In this document: piece by piece, positions 46,898 to 60,500 of the stretch | How positions within the stretch are numbered: the first letter of the stretch is position 1 | How the letters are laid out: each line of letters opens with the position of its first letter | Assembly (NCBI RefSeq): GCF_037975245.1 | Contig: NC_092561.1 | Span: forward strand, 1,896,501-1,960,500 | Source: Apostichopus japonicus | Taxonomy: Eukaryota > Echinodermata > Holothuroidea > Aspidochirotida > Stichopodidae | DNA length: 64,000 nt | Direction of reading: 5' to 3' | Notes under the pieces: generated by a model | Told to the model about the DNA's origin: nothing | Database searches by the model: none | The model's input: only the letters and a program-made list of their open reading frames with translations | Translations under genes and position numbers: made by a program

Positions 46898-47870
46898 TTG
46901 AATATTCATATGAAGAGAAAACTGCAGACCTCTTGCTCAAAGAGATATTCATATCATAGAAGAAGTGTATATACCAACCAGTTGAGATAATCTTCTAAAT
47001 GCTAGCATCACTCTAAACTCTATTTTCATGTCGCACATTAAAGATATCAAACTGTACATGTAAAGATTCATTTAATGGCAACATTATAATCATACTACCA
47101 GAATAATTGATGCATGTACTTTATACAAAAAAAAACTGGGTTTGTACATAGTTGGACCACAATAATTTAATAACTATTTGTGAATACTTATATCAAGAGA
47201 AATGTGCAGCGCTCTTGCTCAGAGATATTCATATCCACCTGATACACCTGATAAAGTTTTGTACCAAAGTAAAATTGGATCGTGCTATTAATTGGTAGCA
47301 TGTGCTACTGGGATTACAGTAAGAACTGAGGATACATGTAATCCCAGCAAATCCAAATTGTTGGGATTACACATATCCTCAAATCTTACTGTAATCTTAA
47401 CAGCACATGCTAACGATTTATCATATTTATTAGCAGGATCCAGTTTTTACTGTGGTACAAAGTTTTAAGATTTACAGTAGTTGAGGTAATCTCTGCGTAA
47501 TCGGCTGTCATATCACAGGAGTCTGCACAAGTTAATAGCTACTTAATGAATATTCATATCAAGAGAAATGTGCAGATCTCTTGCTCAGATATATTCATAT
47601 CACTAGATTGTGCACAATGATTTGATAGCTATTAATAAATATTCATATCAGAGAAATGTGCAGATCTCTTGCTCAGATATATTCATATCACAAGAGTGTG
47701 CAAAATAATTTAATAGCTAATTATGAATATTCATAGCAAGATAAAACTACAGACCTCTATAGAAGCTATTCATATCACAGTCCAGTGTTTGCAATATTGC
47801 AATAGGTATTTATGAATATTCATAACAATAGAAAACATCTCTCTTGTTCAGAGAGACATCCACACCACAC
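46898..47870. repeat. Cluster of TATTCATATCA-containing repeats
   Basis: Units of about 88 bp with GAATATTCATATCAAGAGAA, GTGCAGATCTCTTGCTCAGA and TATTCATATCACA occur at about 46898, 47181, 47547, 47637, 47727 and 47812. The three middle copies are in tandem. The inverted repeat 47253-47466 interrupts the series. Confidence 0.75.
47253..47466. repeat. Imperfect inverted repeat, arms of about 105 bp
   Basis: The left arm from TTTTGTACCAAAGTAAAA to TGTAATCCCA and the right arm from TGGGATTACA to TTGTACCA's complement pair along most of their length with small gaps. Shared inner blocks are TAGCATGTGCT and GATTACAGTAAGA. This looks like a hairpin-forming (foldback) non-autonomous transposon inserted in the surrounding repeat cluster. 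Confidence 0.75.
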
Positions 47871-48581
47871 GAGTGTGTGCAATAATTTAATACCTTTTAA
47901 TGCACAAAAAGAGAAAGTAAAAGGGAAACACCAACACAGCTCTTGCTAAATGATAAAATCCTTGCTAAATGATAAATTCACAGTCACTGGTGTGTTAAAC
48001 ATAACCTTAACTTCAGAACAACTTTCCATGTAATGGCAAAACTATGGAAGGGAGTGTTGCCCTTTGAATCCAAATTGCTGCTGGTTGCTGGCCAAAATAA
48101 AACAAGACCATAAGATGCTGTCTTCTCAAGTATGCTGGAATCAGAATTCTTCTAGAGTCCTTGATGGGTATGTCATAATAGCAGAACATTGTACTCCACA
48201 GTGAGTACACATGACTTATGTATTGTACCTTTACCTTTGTACTCAATAATGTTTTGCTTTGTATTTAAAAACCATAAAATACAAAGACTAAAAAAGTACA
48301 ATGACTAACTGACATATCAAACTATGACAGCAAAATTACAAAAACCACTCAGCCATGATCGCCATGGTAACAGTGATGTATCAAAGTATGTCAATGCAAC
48401 ACATTCAGCCTTTCACAAGAGCGAGTCCTCTGTTCACAACGTATTGTACAGTAATTGCCGAGACCACAGACATATATTTTATTTCGATATTACAGCCATT
48501 TGTTATTTTAGTCAAACAAGATATTTCTTCTTCTTCTTCCTTTTTTGCCCAGTGAGGGATTTAAACTACCAGAATTGTCTC

Positions 48582-51500
48582 TCAATTAAATAAAGCCAAA
48601 ACATCTGCGAGTGCTTTCTTAATATTGTCTGCAAACCGGGCTGCATCCTGTAGAAAGCAAAGAGAGAACCCCCAAAAAAAAAAAATGAAGCAACTTACAA
48701 AGAACACAATATGAACATCAGGAAAAAGAGATCTTATTAGTAAATATGTATTCATTTGAATTGACTTGAATTTTTTTTTTTTTCACGTGCAAATACAAAG
48801 TGAAAGGAAGTCTTCTATAAAGCCTACAATAGCTTAACAATGTAGAAGACTCCCTGAAGAAAGAAAAGAGAAGAAAAAATATGTACCAAATTAAACGTTT
48901 CGACAATAAATCAATTATATGATATTTCAATTAATATGATGCAATTATTTCTTTAATATAACATTTTCTATATGTTCTACTGGATGATTTATTTAAAGAT
49001 GAAATACATTTAAAGATGAAATTATTATTATTTAAAGATGAAATACAACAGGTGTTTATAATGAACACCACCGCTTCAATGAACATTGTACACTATGAAC
49101 AATGCCTTTATGAGAGACAACTGGGGTTGACTTCTTTGATTACTAACAGTCCTCTTTAAGTGCCAGTAATGAAACTATCATTCTCATATTGTGTGTAAAA
49201 GTAAGCTGGCCTGACGTTTCGATCCTAGCAGGATCTTCTTCAAAGACTAAATGACAAGTAACAGTAACAGAAGGGACAAAAACTATTGTTTTTGATTCTC
49301 ATATTGTCAACAATGATAAAACTATTATTGTCAACACTAATAAAAGCTATTATTTTTGATTCTCATATTGTAAAAAAAATCAATATGTTGCCTAGACATC
49401 AAACTAACAACACAACAGCACAGCACAGTCAGACACATTGTTTTTCTAAGCTTGATCTTTTAAATAAGTCACAACCCTCTCGGGGAGCACATCGAAAAGG
49501 AAAAAGCTGCAGCAGCTGCAAGATCCCTGCAGCAAAGCTGAACCAACATCAAAGAATGGAGATAACCTCAGTACGCCAGCAGTGCCTACAATGTGAAAAT
49601 GTTGTGCCTTTTGTGCGAACCTGTACGGCACAACAGATTTAATCCTGCACAGCCTGGCTGCAGGATGAAGCAGGCCCCCCACCCCCACCTCACACCCCCC
49701 CACACAACATCCTACTGTAGACATAATGCCTTAACTTTTTATCTACTGTCATTCTTATAAATAACATGTATCGGATTTTGTATCCTATCTCACAAACAAA
49801 TAACACCAAACAGTATACTGGATTACGCAATACTTCAGCGGGAAATAAATGACTTACCGTCGTTGGACAGGATTTCTTGCAGGAAACGTGGAAAAATATA
49901 TTATCTTCTCCGGTAATGATGTAAGATACTCCGTAACCGTTATCAGCCACCTGGAGGAGACAGGAAGTAAGATACATGAAAACCACAAATTGTTTATTTA
50001 TAACAGGAACCTGGGTTTGATTTCACACAACAGGCACTGCTGCCCTCTATTGCTTGAAAATTGTTGATTCAGCCTTGCTCAGCTTTCCTTCTGATCAAAG
50101 CTAGCTTTAGAGGTTTGCTTTTCTAGCAGGCATCAGTATTTTTACTGCAATCTTGGCAAGTTCTCCTAAAACAAACAACATCTGTGTACTTCACTTCCAT
50201 TTCATTTCAGAGAAATTATTGGTGAAAACTTAAATTGATAGCCCCAAGAAGATTAACAGTACAGGGTCCCACCATAACGCTACATAAATGAACAATTTCA
50301 AGATACTCCGTTCGTGTTGTCCTATTAAGAAAAGCAAATATCCAGGCCTAAAAATAAGACAGAACCCCAGGCTCGGCAACAGATTGGCCTAACAGTCTAC
50401 AGACTTTAAACTATCGCAGAGCCATAATTGGCTTGTTTCGTCCAAGGTGGCAAATCCTTCGCTTGTTTCAAAATCCCGGCATCGCCAATTGGATGGCAGA
50501 ACCAGTACCAATGTATGCCCCCACCGTACCCTGTCCGGGCCAGACGACAGACATGATAATCGAAAAAGATTGATTGATGATTGACATCCATAACGTATCG
50601 ATCGTAATGAAAATATATGAAAGACCAAAACTTACAGGTCCAAAGCCACCTCCAGCTGAACTATAGTAAGGGTATTTCTTGAGGTCAACTCTGTTTGTTT
50701 GTGTGGCTGGTGTCTGACTGGTTGATAATTGCCATGGCTGACTTAAAACCTGCAAGATAAAGCACCAACTCAATGACTTTAATTCTTTCCTCTCTCTTTT
50801 TTTTTTATCCATTCGATGAATTTAACTGCCAGAGAGATAACTTATGAATACACGTCCTATTTGAAGTGCGTAAATATGTTTGTCTTCATTGTCTATCAAA
50901 TATGCTTCATATACAGTTTTCAAGTGTTCCACTTGAAGCTCCTTCATTACCAATGTCATGATGCATCACCCCTGACACTCCCCCCCCCCATCCTACCCCT
51001 GTTGCTACCCTCCCATTGTTTAATTTTACAGTGATAGTAACTGTTTCTATGGTGATAGGTTTCTTTAGTAAGGTTTACACTTCTCACTCACTATTGTTGA
51101 GCATCCACATTACTTTCTCAAGTGTGTTCTCCCATGGGACGGGAGAGGTAACGGGAGAAGTGAGGAGAGGGCAAGGGATGAGAGGAAGAAGTTAGGGGAG
51201 GGGAAGGGAAGGGGCAAAGAGGGAAAGGGGCGATTCTTCCGGTCGTGCCTGCTGGTTTCACCACTGCTCACATCATGATCATATTTATTTCCAAACTTAT
51301 AAAATATTCATTTGAAAATAATAAAACAGTGACATCAGATGCAACGGTATTAGCATGCAGCCAACCACTTTAGCAATATTATTTAGGTTTACCTCCTTGA
51401 GGAACGGGGAATCAACCTCCAGGTATCTTGATACAACGTAGAGGGTGAACAGATGCCTGTCGACACCCTTACCACACATAGCATCGCAGTAGCTCTTGAC

Positions 51501-54500
51501 ATGAACATCTGTAGCGGCTTTGAATAGTGCAATCTTTTCCTCCACCTAAAGGAACAGAAAACAGAACGTAGCAATATAGAGTAGACTTCAACTTTGCATG
51601 GAAAGTCAGAGAACCCCAGAGAACAAAATGGAAGGTAGTTGTCAGCACAACCTTGCATATAGACTAACTCTTAAACCTAAATATGCCTTAAAATGCACCA
51701 TTTCATGTAAACAATTTTTTTGGGAGGGGGGGCGGGGGACAAACCCCCTACAGGGGAGTTGGTTTTGACAAGTCCACAGCCACTCCTCCTTTTAAAACTC
51801 CTGAATCCACCCCTGCTTCCTTGACATACCTGCCTGATATGGAAAAATTTAGTTTTCAAATTGGAAATATTTTTTATTTGTTAAAGTACACAAAAATTTA
51901 ATACAAAAGTTACAAATTTGTAACTGGATAATGTCAATGTCCCCATAGATAAGACAACAAATTATGTGTTACATATGAAGGACATTGGAAAGACAGAGGG
52001 TTGTTAGAATGGTGCATCAAAGGGTAACTTGGGGTCACTCACCGAAACGTTAGGGTCATCCATTGCTTTGCAAAAGTTGACTGACTCGACAGTGCATGGA
52101 CGGACGGTCTCTGTGCGACCTTCTCTGAACAGACGTGTCATACAAGATTCATAGGTAAGGCAGTTCTTGCCAGCTTCCTAACAGGGGGGGGCAAAGTGAT
52201 AGAGTGACATTACTTATGACTGGCATGAACTGGGACTTGGTCTGGAGAGGGGAATGGAGGAAGTGGAAGGAGGAATGGAGGAAGGAGGGAGGGGAAGGGG
52301 TGAGAGTAAAGGGAGGGAGGTAGGGAAAGAGCAAAGAGGGAGGGGAGGGAAAGAGGGAAAGGGAGTGAGAGAAAAGGGAGAAAGAGGGAGGGAGGGCAAG
52401 AGAGAAGAGGATGGGGAAGGGAGGGAAGGGAAGGGAGAGGGGGACATGGGAATTGAAAGGGAGGGGAGAGGAGGGCGGAGCAAACGGAACATGGATGAAA
52501 GAAGGAAAAAAGATTTAAGCTTTACAAAAATCTCTTATGGAAGAAAAAAGTAGGTGAGATAGGGACATTACAATTGGGGCTAGGTTGGGAGAAAAGGGAT
52601 GGGGGTGGACAACAGAGCAGAAGGGAGGGGAGGGGAGGGGAGGAGGGATACATGCAATAAAGCTTGAAGATTTACAAAACTCCGAAAGGAAATAAATGAG
52701 AAGGAAATGAGACAATTATACAAATTTTCAAAAGTTCTTTTCCTTCATTTTCTATTTGTTCAATTTTAATTTTAAAATGTGTTGAAAAATTAAAAACGAT
52801 GCTAAATTCTCCTTCACTTGTATCCATCTTCTAAAGTCATTTTTTTTTTTTGGACAATACTTATAAGAGAACTGTTAAGAAAAGATTCATTTGATGTTTA
52901 ATAAAAATGCAGCTTACCCTCCTGAAAGCTAATTGCATTGAATTCTGGATGAAAGCGTCGGGGCTAACTTTACACTTCTTCATGGCACCCTTGCCAAAGT
53001 TGTTGTGAATCAGAATATGGAGATCAAGGTCGTCGGCGATCTTCTTAGCAACGGAATAACTCTCTTCAATGATGCCATGAAGCTGCCAAATTAAGGTAAT
53101 TCAGTCAACATCGTAAGAAACTGTAACTGACATGGAGGGGGGATGGGGGAGAGGGGGGTTAAAAGGGGGGAGGGGTAACAAAACTCCTCTGTGTTACTGA
53201 AATTGTTCCAAACTGTAAACAAGTTTGAGATACAAGAATCCCAAACTGGCACAATTGTAAGCAAACAGTAAAACAGTCCTACATTCCATACTACTCAACA
53301 ATAACATACTGTTAACTCCATTCCTGATAATGCAGGCATCAAAAAATTCCCCCCTCCCCCACACCCTGCCCCCCCAACCTCTCTCCGGCCCCTATTTCAG
53401 AGGAACATATTTCCATTACTGATAATTATTTATTGTCATTCAATGAAGGTATTCTCCCTTTTCCCATATTACCTCTCAAATTTACATTTTTAAATTTTAT
53501 TTTTAAATTTCCTTTCAGAAATGGAAGGCTCCATCACTTAACATCTGTCAGTCCCGGTTTCATGAATTAAAGAAAAGTAAAAGATTTTGTGAAATTGAGT
53601 CTAAAGTCATGTGCCCAGCTGTTTGATGTGATGATAGGTTGTGGAAGACGCACTAGTCCCTTGCCATAACGGACAATAAAGTAACTTGCTATCTCGGTTA
53701 GTTGATAGAAGACACGCATGGTAGAGCTACTGTACTATTAGAACTGTGTTTGGGATAAGAATCACTTCTGAGATATCATACAGAACATAACATGAAACAC
53801 ATTTGAGGATCCAGAGAAAGGTGTGGCATAGTGAATCATTTATTTTATTTGGGGGGTGGGGGTTGGATGGGGGGTGGATGATGATGATGATGATGCAACC
53901 CTTTAAGGTGGGGTCCTAAAAATAGTGGTGTCCTAAAAATTGCTCAGCCTTACCTCTTCGGGTATGTCCCACTTTAGCCTGTTTAGCTGTGGTAAGTTCT
54001 TGGTGGAAACGCCCTTACAGTGGCCATCGTCATTGTAGCCCATGCTCTTGTCGTTGGACATGGCTTCTTCATACAGGTGCGCTACAATTGGTGCATCAGC
54101 ACTGAAGATAAACAAAAACCATAGGCATGGTTACCATGGCAACTTCAGGGTCTGAATCAATTTATTATGTCTTTGGTTTATTATTTGATTCCCAATTTCA
54201 CATACTTGACCATTCAAGAGAAAGGTTATTTTATTTGAAAACAATTGTGTCCACCAAAATATACCAGAAACAATGAAATAAGCAAAAACCTTCACTTCTT
54301 TGCAAACAGAAAGACCAAAAAACATTACATTATTACTGACTGACACACAATTTTCTATATTGTAATGAAGAAGACAGCTAGCTTCAACTTGAATTTAACC
54401 TTGTGTTACTACAACCAAATGAAATTCACACCCTTTTGCATGTACTACAACCTAACTGCTCGCAGTGAGGAAGGTTAAATACAATCAGGCTTGTCATGTG

Positions 54501-57500
54501 ACCAGCATTATTGTACTCTATAGGTCTGCTTGTATTCATGTTCAGATCCTCTGAGTAACAAAATACAAATATTATTTCCTCAATCCTGTTTATTTATCTG
54601 ACATCATTATCAGCTTGCCAAGAGTTCAGGAAAGTGAGTTTACTTTATTGGTAAACAAGTTAATAACTTGTATAAAGTATCTTTGCCCTCGTAAAGGAAC
54701 TTGTGATACTTCACTTGACCTAACACTGTCACAATCACATCAATGCAGTTTCAATGTTTTGGGGTCTAGAGTGGGATCAACCTGTCAGGTTTTTAACCTG
54801 ACAGGTTGGTAACACCTTCACTGTTTTTGTCATACTTAGTCTTGCCATTGTTGGACTTTGTAATTTTATTGTCTTATTGTTTTATGTGAGTCAATTTCCA
54901 TGTGCTGTATTTTAATGTTATATCCATCTTATTCTGTACAACAAGCATTTAATTACCCGAAATGGGTTTATTAAAGTGAATCTTATCTTATCTTTTGTCG
55001 TGTCCAGGCTCTATCTTTGGTGACCTTTCTCTAAAAAGTTAACAACTCACTAGCTGTGTTCTGCATTACATCCAATACGTCCGTTTGTGAACACTACAAG
55101 ATTGAAAGACTTGTCAAACCAGCGGTCGTAACATTTGCCGTGAAGCAAAGCTTTTCCGTAGTCGTCGAGATTGAAATTTTTCTGTAAAATAAGAAAAAAA
55201 GATGGAAAGGTCAAAATATTATACTGTAAAGATTCACAGATAACTGCATTGCCTGGAGGATGTTACCATGATTTATCACTACAGGGATCTGCAACAATAT
55301 GTAGGCGTTAGGACATGGGTGGGGGGAAGGGGCAGGGTAGGGAAGAGAGTGTGGGGTTCCAAAAGTTCCAAAATGACTTGCTTGTGTTGTCGTGTAATCC
55401 TAAACAAAAGTTTTATTTTATTGGTTCATTATAGAGAATTTAACAAGTTGAAAAGGACTCTACTACTCTACAAAAACATTTCCTTAACTCCTCAAAATGT
55501 CAACTAATATCCAGATATCATGTTTAAGACTTAAAAAATCAAAAATAATAATATTTCAGGAAATGTAATGTCGATAGATAAAATTTTGCACCGGATGATA
55601 GAGAAATTTACAGCAGAAGAAAACGATTTAAACAATTAATATGGTGAAGCCAGAATACTATAGGGCAAAACTGCCAAATTGGAGTAAAGAACCATGTAAG
55701 TTATCTAAAGCTTTTGTCATCCTAAACAAAGCAAATAGGTTCACAAAATGTATCTTCATGAAATGTATTAGGATTTTGACCACTACCTTTCCCCAACCCC
55801 TCCCTCTGATTGAAGTGAGTTTGTTCTCAAATTTGAAAAATGTTGGAGAAAATGTATGAATATTTCTCAAGAATCTGTCATTGTTTCCCCTCACCACCCC
55901 ACCCCCTCACACCCCACATAGGGAATAGTGTCTTTATTTCTCGAACCCAAGGTGAGTATCATCTCAAGGCATTATGGGAAGGGAGACGACAAAACAAAAA
56001 TTGGAAGGAATGTGGAAAACATTGAGCCTCCCTCCATAGCAAATGAACTAAAGGCCGCATCTATTTATTTGACACAATTCCTCTCATTTATTCTACATCA
56101 GTGGGTACTGAAGTATTGTTTTCTTGGAAATAATGACATGCAGAGGGGCTACTAGAAAGGTTGAGGGCAAGATGAGGGGTTACAGGGGGGGGCTGGTAGG
56201 ATGAGGGGTTACAGGAGGGGGCTGGCAGGAAGAGGTGTAGAAGAATCAAATCAATTGTGTAAGGTAAATGGAGCACACACACAAAAAAAAAACCCAAATT
56301 ATTTTGAAATTAAAACTGCAACAAAATTCCTTCCGATTCCAAATTCTTCCAGAGCACGTCCTGTTTCTCTTCTGGTTTTCAAACTTACCTCCCTTTGATA
56401 AAATAATCTTCCTCACATTAGGAGTCAAGAAAACATTGATCTTGACTCTTGACTGCCTTTTGTGTCATACAGCAATAAGAATTTTCATGAAAAGTCCATT
56501 TGAAAAAAAATTACAAAATGAGAATAAAACAAAAATGTAAAATCTTCAACAAAAAACAAAACAAATGAGAACCAAAGGCTTTGCAAGAGAGTATGTTAAA
56601 ATCAAGATGAGTCAGGAAAGAATATTGAATAGAAAAGTTGGCAGCAAGCAATATGTTTGATAATGAATAGTGCTAGTGCTGATATATATGATGTAAGTAG
56701 ATGCTTGACAACAAAAACAAAGAAGCAGACATTTGCCAGATGCAAAAAAAGGTCAGCTGATTTGTTATGAATTACATAAATAAATGATAATTTTTCAATT
56801 TTCTCCATCTCCATTTTCTGACTTTACAGAAAGAAATACATGTATCTCTTCGGCATTCTTAATAATATTTTTTTTTTCAGTTTTTAATCTCAAAATATGT
56901 TTTTGTTTTGCTTGTCTTTTTATGTTCTTTGTTTACTGTTTTATTTCTTTATTATTTATATTTTTGGCCTATTAAATTTGTGCATAAAGGCAATTTTTGT
57001 GTGTTTCATATCAGAGTAGAATTAATTTCAGTCCAAAAAGAGTATAATTCTCAAAGATTGCCAATTTTTCTCCCCTCCTCATGCCTTCCCTGATACCACC
57101 TACCCTAATCCCTCCTCTCTTCCCGCCTGCTTGCTTTTCTCTCGTCGGTGTCTAGCAGAACTAAAGGATTACTCAAAATAATTTACATTGCACTCCAGAC
57201 AAAGTAACCATCACTGACTCCGAACATAAGTCTAGCTGTCCTGTTTAATTTTTTGTGTGAAATAATGATCGATGCTCTTCCTAAGATATGCAGGAATACG
57301 ACTGCCTTTCTGCTGAGCTCCAGCCCTGCCTTGACAAGTAGCCCTGCCTTGGCAACACTTGTATGCTTGGTCAGAGCTACCCAGCACTAGGCTTGAACAA
57401 TAAAGTGCACCGACAGTGAAATCTTACTACTTCCCTTAAGTTTGCCGTCAGGCCTCGTAGAGATCTACTCAGAGGAGGCCGAGAAGCTGCCCCACAGACT

Positions 57501-60500
57501 CAAAATATAGAAGTGACATTACTGTCTTAAATTGATGGAAGTTTTTGCATCGACCATTTCAAACATTCTTTTCAATCCTGTATGTATTATCAGGACTGAA
57601 ATTGTAAAATTTTGAAAACTCAATGACTTTGTTTGGGTGACAGGAGAGCATGTTTGGGAAAGCTCGGATGGGTTACAGAGGGCAGGTTTACAAATAATAA
57701 ATCAAATAATTACCAGTTGCACATGATGTCATATATTAGCTTAGTTTAGTAGAAAAAAAGGAACAGGAGGGAGGGACACTCAAGTCCCCATCAAGGACAT
57801 AGAAGTGGTGATGGTGCTGTGCACTGTGTGCTAAATTGAATTATCACACAAACACACATCACACTGTTATTTTAACAACTTCCTGAAGCAATTTAAGAAA
57901 AGAATTATTGCTTAAAGTAGTAATCAGCAGGAACATAGCAAGCTTCATGGAAATGACTGAGCAGTAAGTTTGATTAAAAGTGAAAAGCAAAAACCTGATT
58001 TCTTATGACTTCTTACTAAAATGCTCACTGCAGTTTTTTTTTTAAGTCACGATGACTTAAAGTAAATCCTGCCTTTTAGCAGAAAGATTCATACCCATCC
58101 TGGTCACATTGTAAGGGTTGCTAAGGTAATTTACCTGTAATCACTTACTAAGCTATCAAGCATTATTTTGATGTGAACAGAGATGTTTATAAATAGATTA
58201 GGCTTCAATGTGAAGATAACCTATCCACATCATGTGAAGAAAAAAGAGCTTCTTGTAGTGTAAAAAGTGGCATTTTTAAAAAAAAATTGGGGTGAAAGAG
58301 TGGGGGGGAGGCAGGGAGGGAGGGGACTCCAAAGCATCATAAGGTACTCTACCTTGCGCAATTTAATGCTGTCAAACCATTTAGGAAGCGGCTGGTCCTT
58401 CACCATCTCACAAATGGTATCCTAGAAGAGCATCACGATGTGATGATAGGGATATCAGATGATGAGTAAAAATATAAGATGAGAGAGAGAGAGAGAGAGG
58501 GCGAGAGAAAAAGTGGAAATGTTAACATCAGAATATACCAGTGACATGTACAACAGGTGCTAGACTCATTGTGCTAGACTAAGGTGCTAGACTCATGACA
58601 CACACACACATACCTCTCACTGTACATTATGAGATGCATGAACCTAGGCACGTGTTCTTTGCCTTAGAACAGACGGGGGGGAGGGGGGGGTACCAAACCA
58701 ATCTAAATCAAATTATCAGCATGTACAGCGACAGGGTGATTCCTTCAGTCATTTGTCCCTTTACACTTTTTAAGTAAATGTAATATAACACCGTCACTTT
58801 GACACTGATCCTAAACTGACACACGACTAACCCAGTACAACGCTTTCTCTGTTACAGCAATGGTTCCTCTGAGTTGTCTTAAACGGGAAAAGTTTTACCG
58901 TCGCTGACAAGAAACTGCAAGGCAACTTTGCCAAATGAATAATGAATGTTTACTGCTAGCAGGAACAACAAAGGATTTCAATCTAAATTCTTTCATAAAA
59001 ACAGTGACTTTCTATTTAACTAATTTACACATGTTATTTATGTAACCTAACACCCCGTACTGTTAGATGTTGACTTTGCTCTAATTGTGTGGTTTCTCCA
59101 AAGAAACTGACTTTCCGGTTTTCAACTGCGTCTGATAAATGAGAAAGGTTGATGTTTCTAGTTGATATGGTGCTGTATAGTAAAGTGTCCACTATCCAAG
59201 GATTGAGAAATCACTGCCACGATGAAGATGGAGAGGTTTTCCGTCGTGCAAGTACATATTTTCACCACAATACAATTGTGCCTGAACCATATAGCATACA
59301 GCTTTCACAACATAGCAGCCCTTAGCACCCAAGCTGGTTTTTTTTTTGCTTTGGTTGACTTCTCTTTTTCCAATATTAAAGGTTTGGTCTAATTCAAAGA
59401 AACTTAATTTTACAGACATACAAAAAAAGTGACAAAAAAACTCTAATATGAATGGGCCAACCACCATTTGTTGACAATGTCTGCATGGCAGAAAGCTTTG
59501 CATCGTTAATTCAACCAGCTGAATTTGGAGAGACTCTTTTCCCCCAGAGAAGATGGAACCACAAAATGTTCTGCAGTCATGCAATTTATCTTTGATTGGG
59601 TTGTTATTAATAAGATATATATTGGGAGTAATTATGGTGCAGTATTAGGATTGGAATGTTATGTGTACGTATATATATATATTTATATACAGTGTGGGTG
59701 ATTAAAGTCATTAAAAGATGGAATCCCCTTTACCCTTTTTACCACCTATTAAAGGTTGTGCTATATACATATATATACAGGTTCTCACATGAATGCCTAT
59801 GATAAACACGAAACATACATCTATTACTACAGGTAGTCATTTAGAGTGATTCGTTATTAATTCTGGAATGGAATAACATAATAAATAAAAGGTGCTAGAA
59901 CGACCAAAAAAGAAGACCAAAACACACACCAACTATTTTGAACCGGGAAATGATATTTGGTACAATTTTTTTGAGTCCCTATTTTTTAATGGTAAGGTGT
60001 AAAGAAGTATATGGTGTGACTACATATGTCTCTAATACCATAACCTAATTGGTTGAAATTAATAATGGTTTCTATGGCAACATGCACTGCAAACACACAC
60101 AGGGAAGAGGTTATTTAGACTGATGCACAGGCAACCATTTCTTAAGGATCTACGAGGAAGAATGATTCTTACAAATATGAATGAAGAGCATTTTATATGT
60201 CAAACTACATTACACTGGTCTCGGATTACATTTCAAAATGCTACGGGAGGTGTCTTCACCCTGTACAATTAACTATGAGATGGAGGTGTGTTGGAGAAAA
60301 GAGGTGTTTCACACTCTTGAAAGGGAGGTGTCTGCACCCTGTACAATTAACTATGAGATGGAGATGTGTTGGAGAAAAGAGTTGTTTTCACACTCTTGAA
60401 AGAGGGGGGGGGGGGATTCTCATTTCTTAAAATTAGAAATAAAAGTGTCCATGCAAGACACTGCTGAACAGATCAAGATTTGTCTGGGTTTTGGAACAGC

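Larger units (their letters stand above)
39974..48581. other. Convergent 3' regions of BAK (+) and CPT1 (-)
   Basis: Contains both 3' UTRs; their limits are unclear. Visible: a TA microsatellite (40413-40460), a candidate BAK poly(A) signal (41050-41055), a tandem repeat of about 40 bp (41811-42070), a strong hairpin (45742-45788), a repeat cluster (46898-47870) and a long imperfect inverted repeat (47253-47466). No coding exon is supported. Confidence 0.55.

Noticed and set aside
52254-52553. Glu/Gly/Arg-rich open frame
   Set aside because: Pure product of the purine tract, with a mirror frame on the other strand.
59192-59584. 130-codon - strand open frame in a CPT1 intron
   Set aside because: Cys-rich but with no regular zinc pattern. 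It does not fit CPT1 phase or sequence, and no splice context was found.
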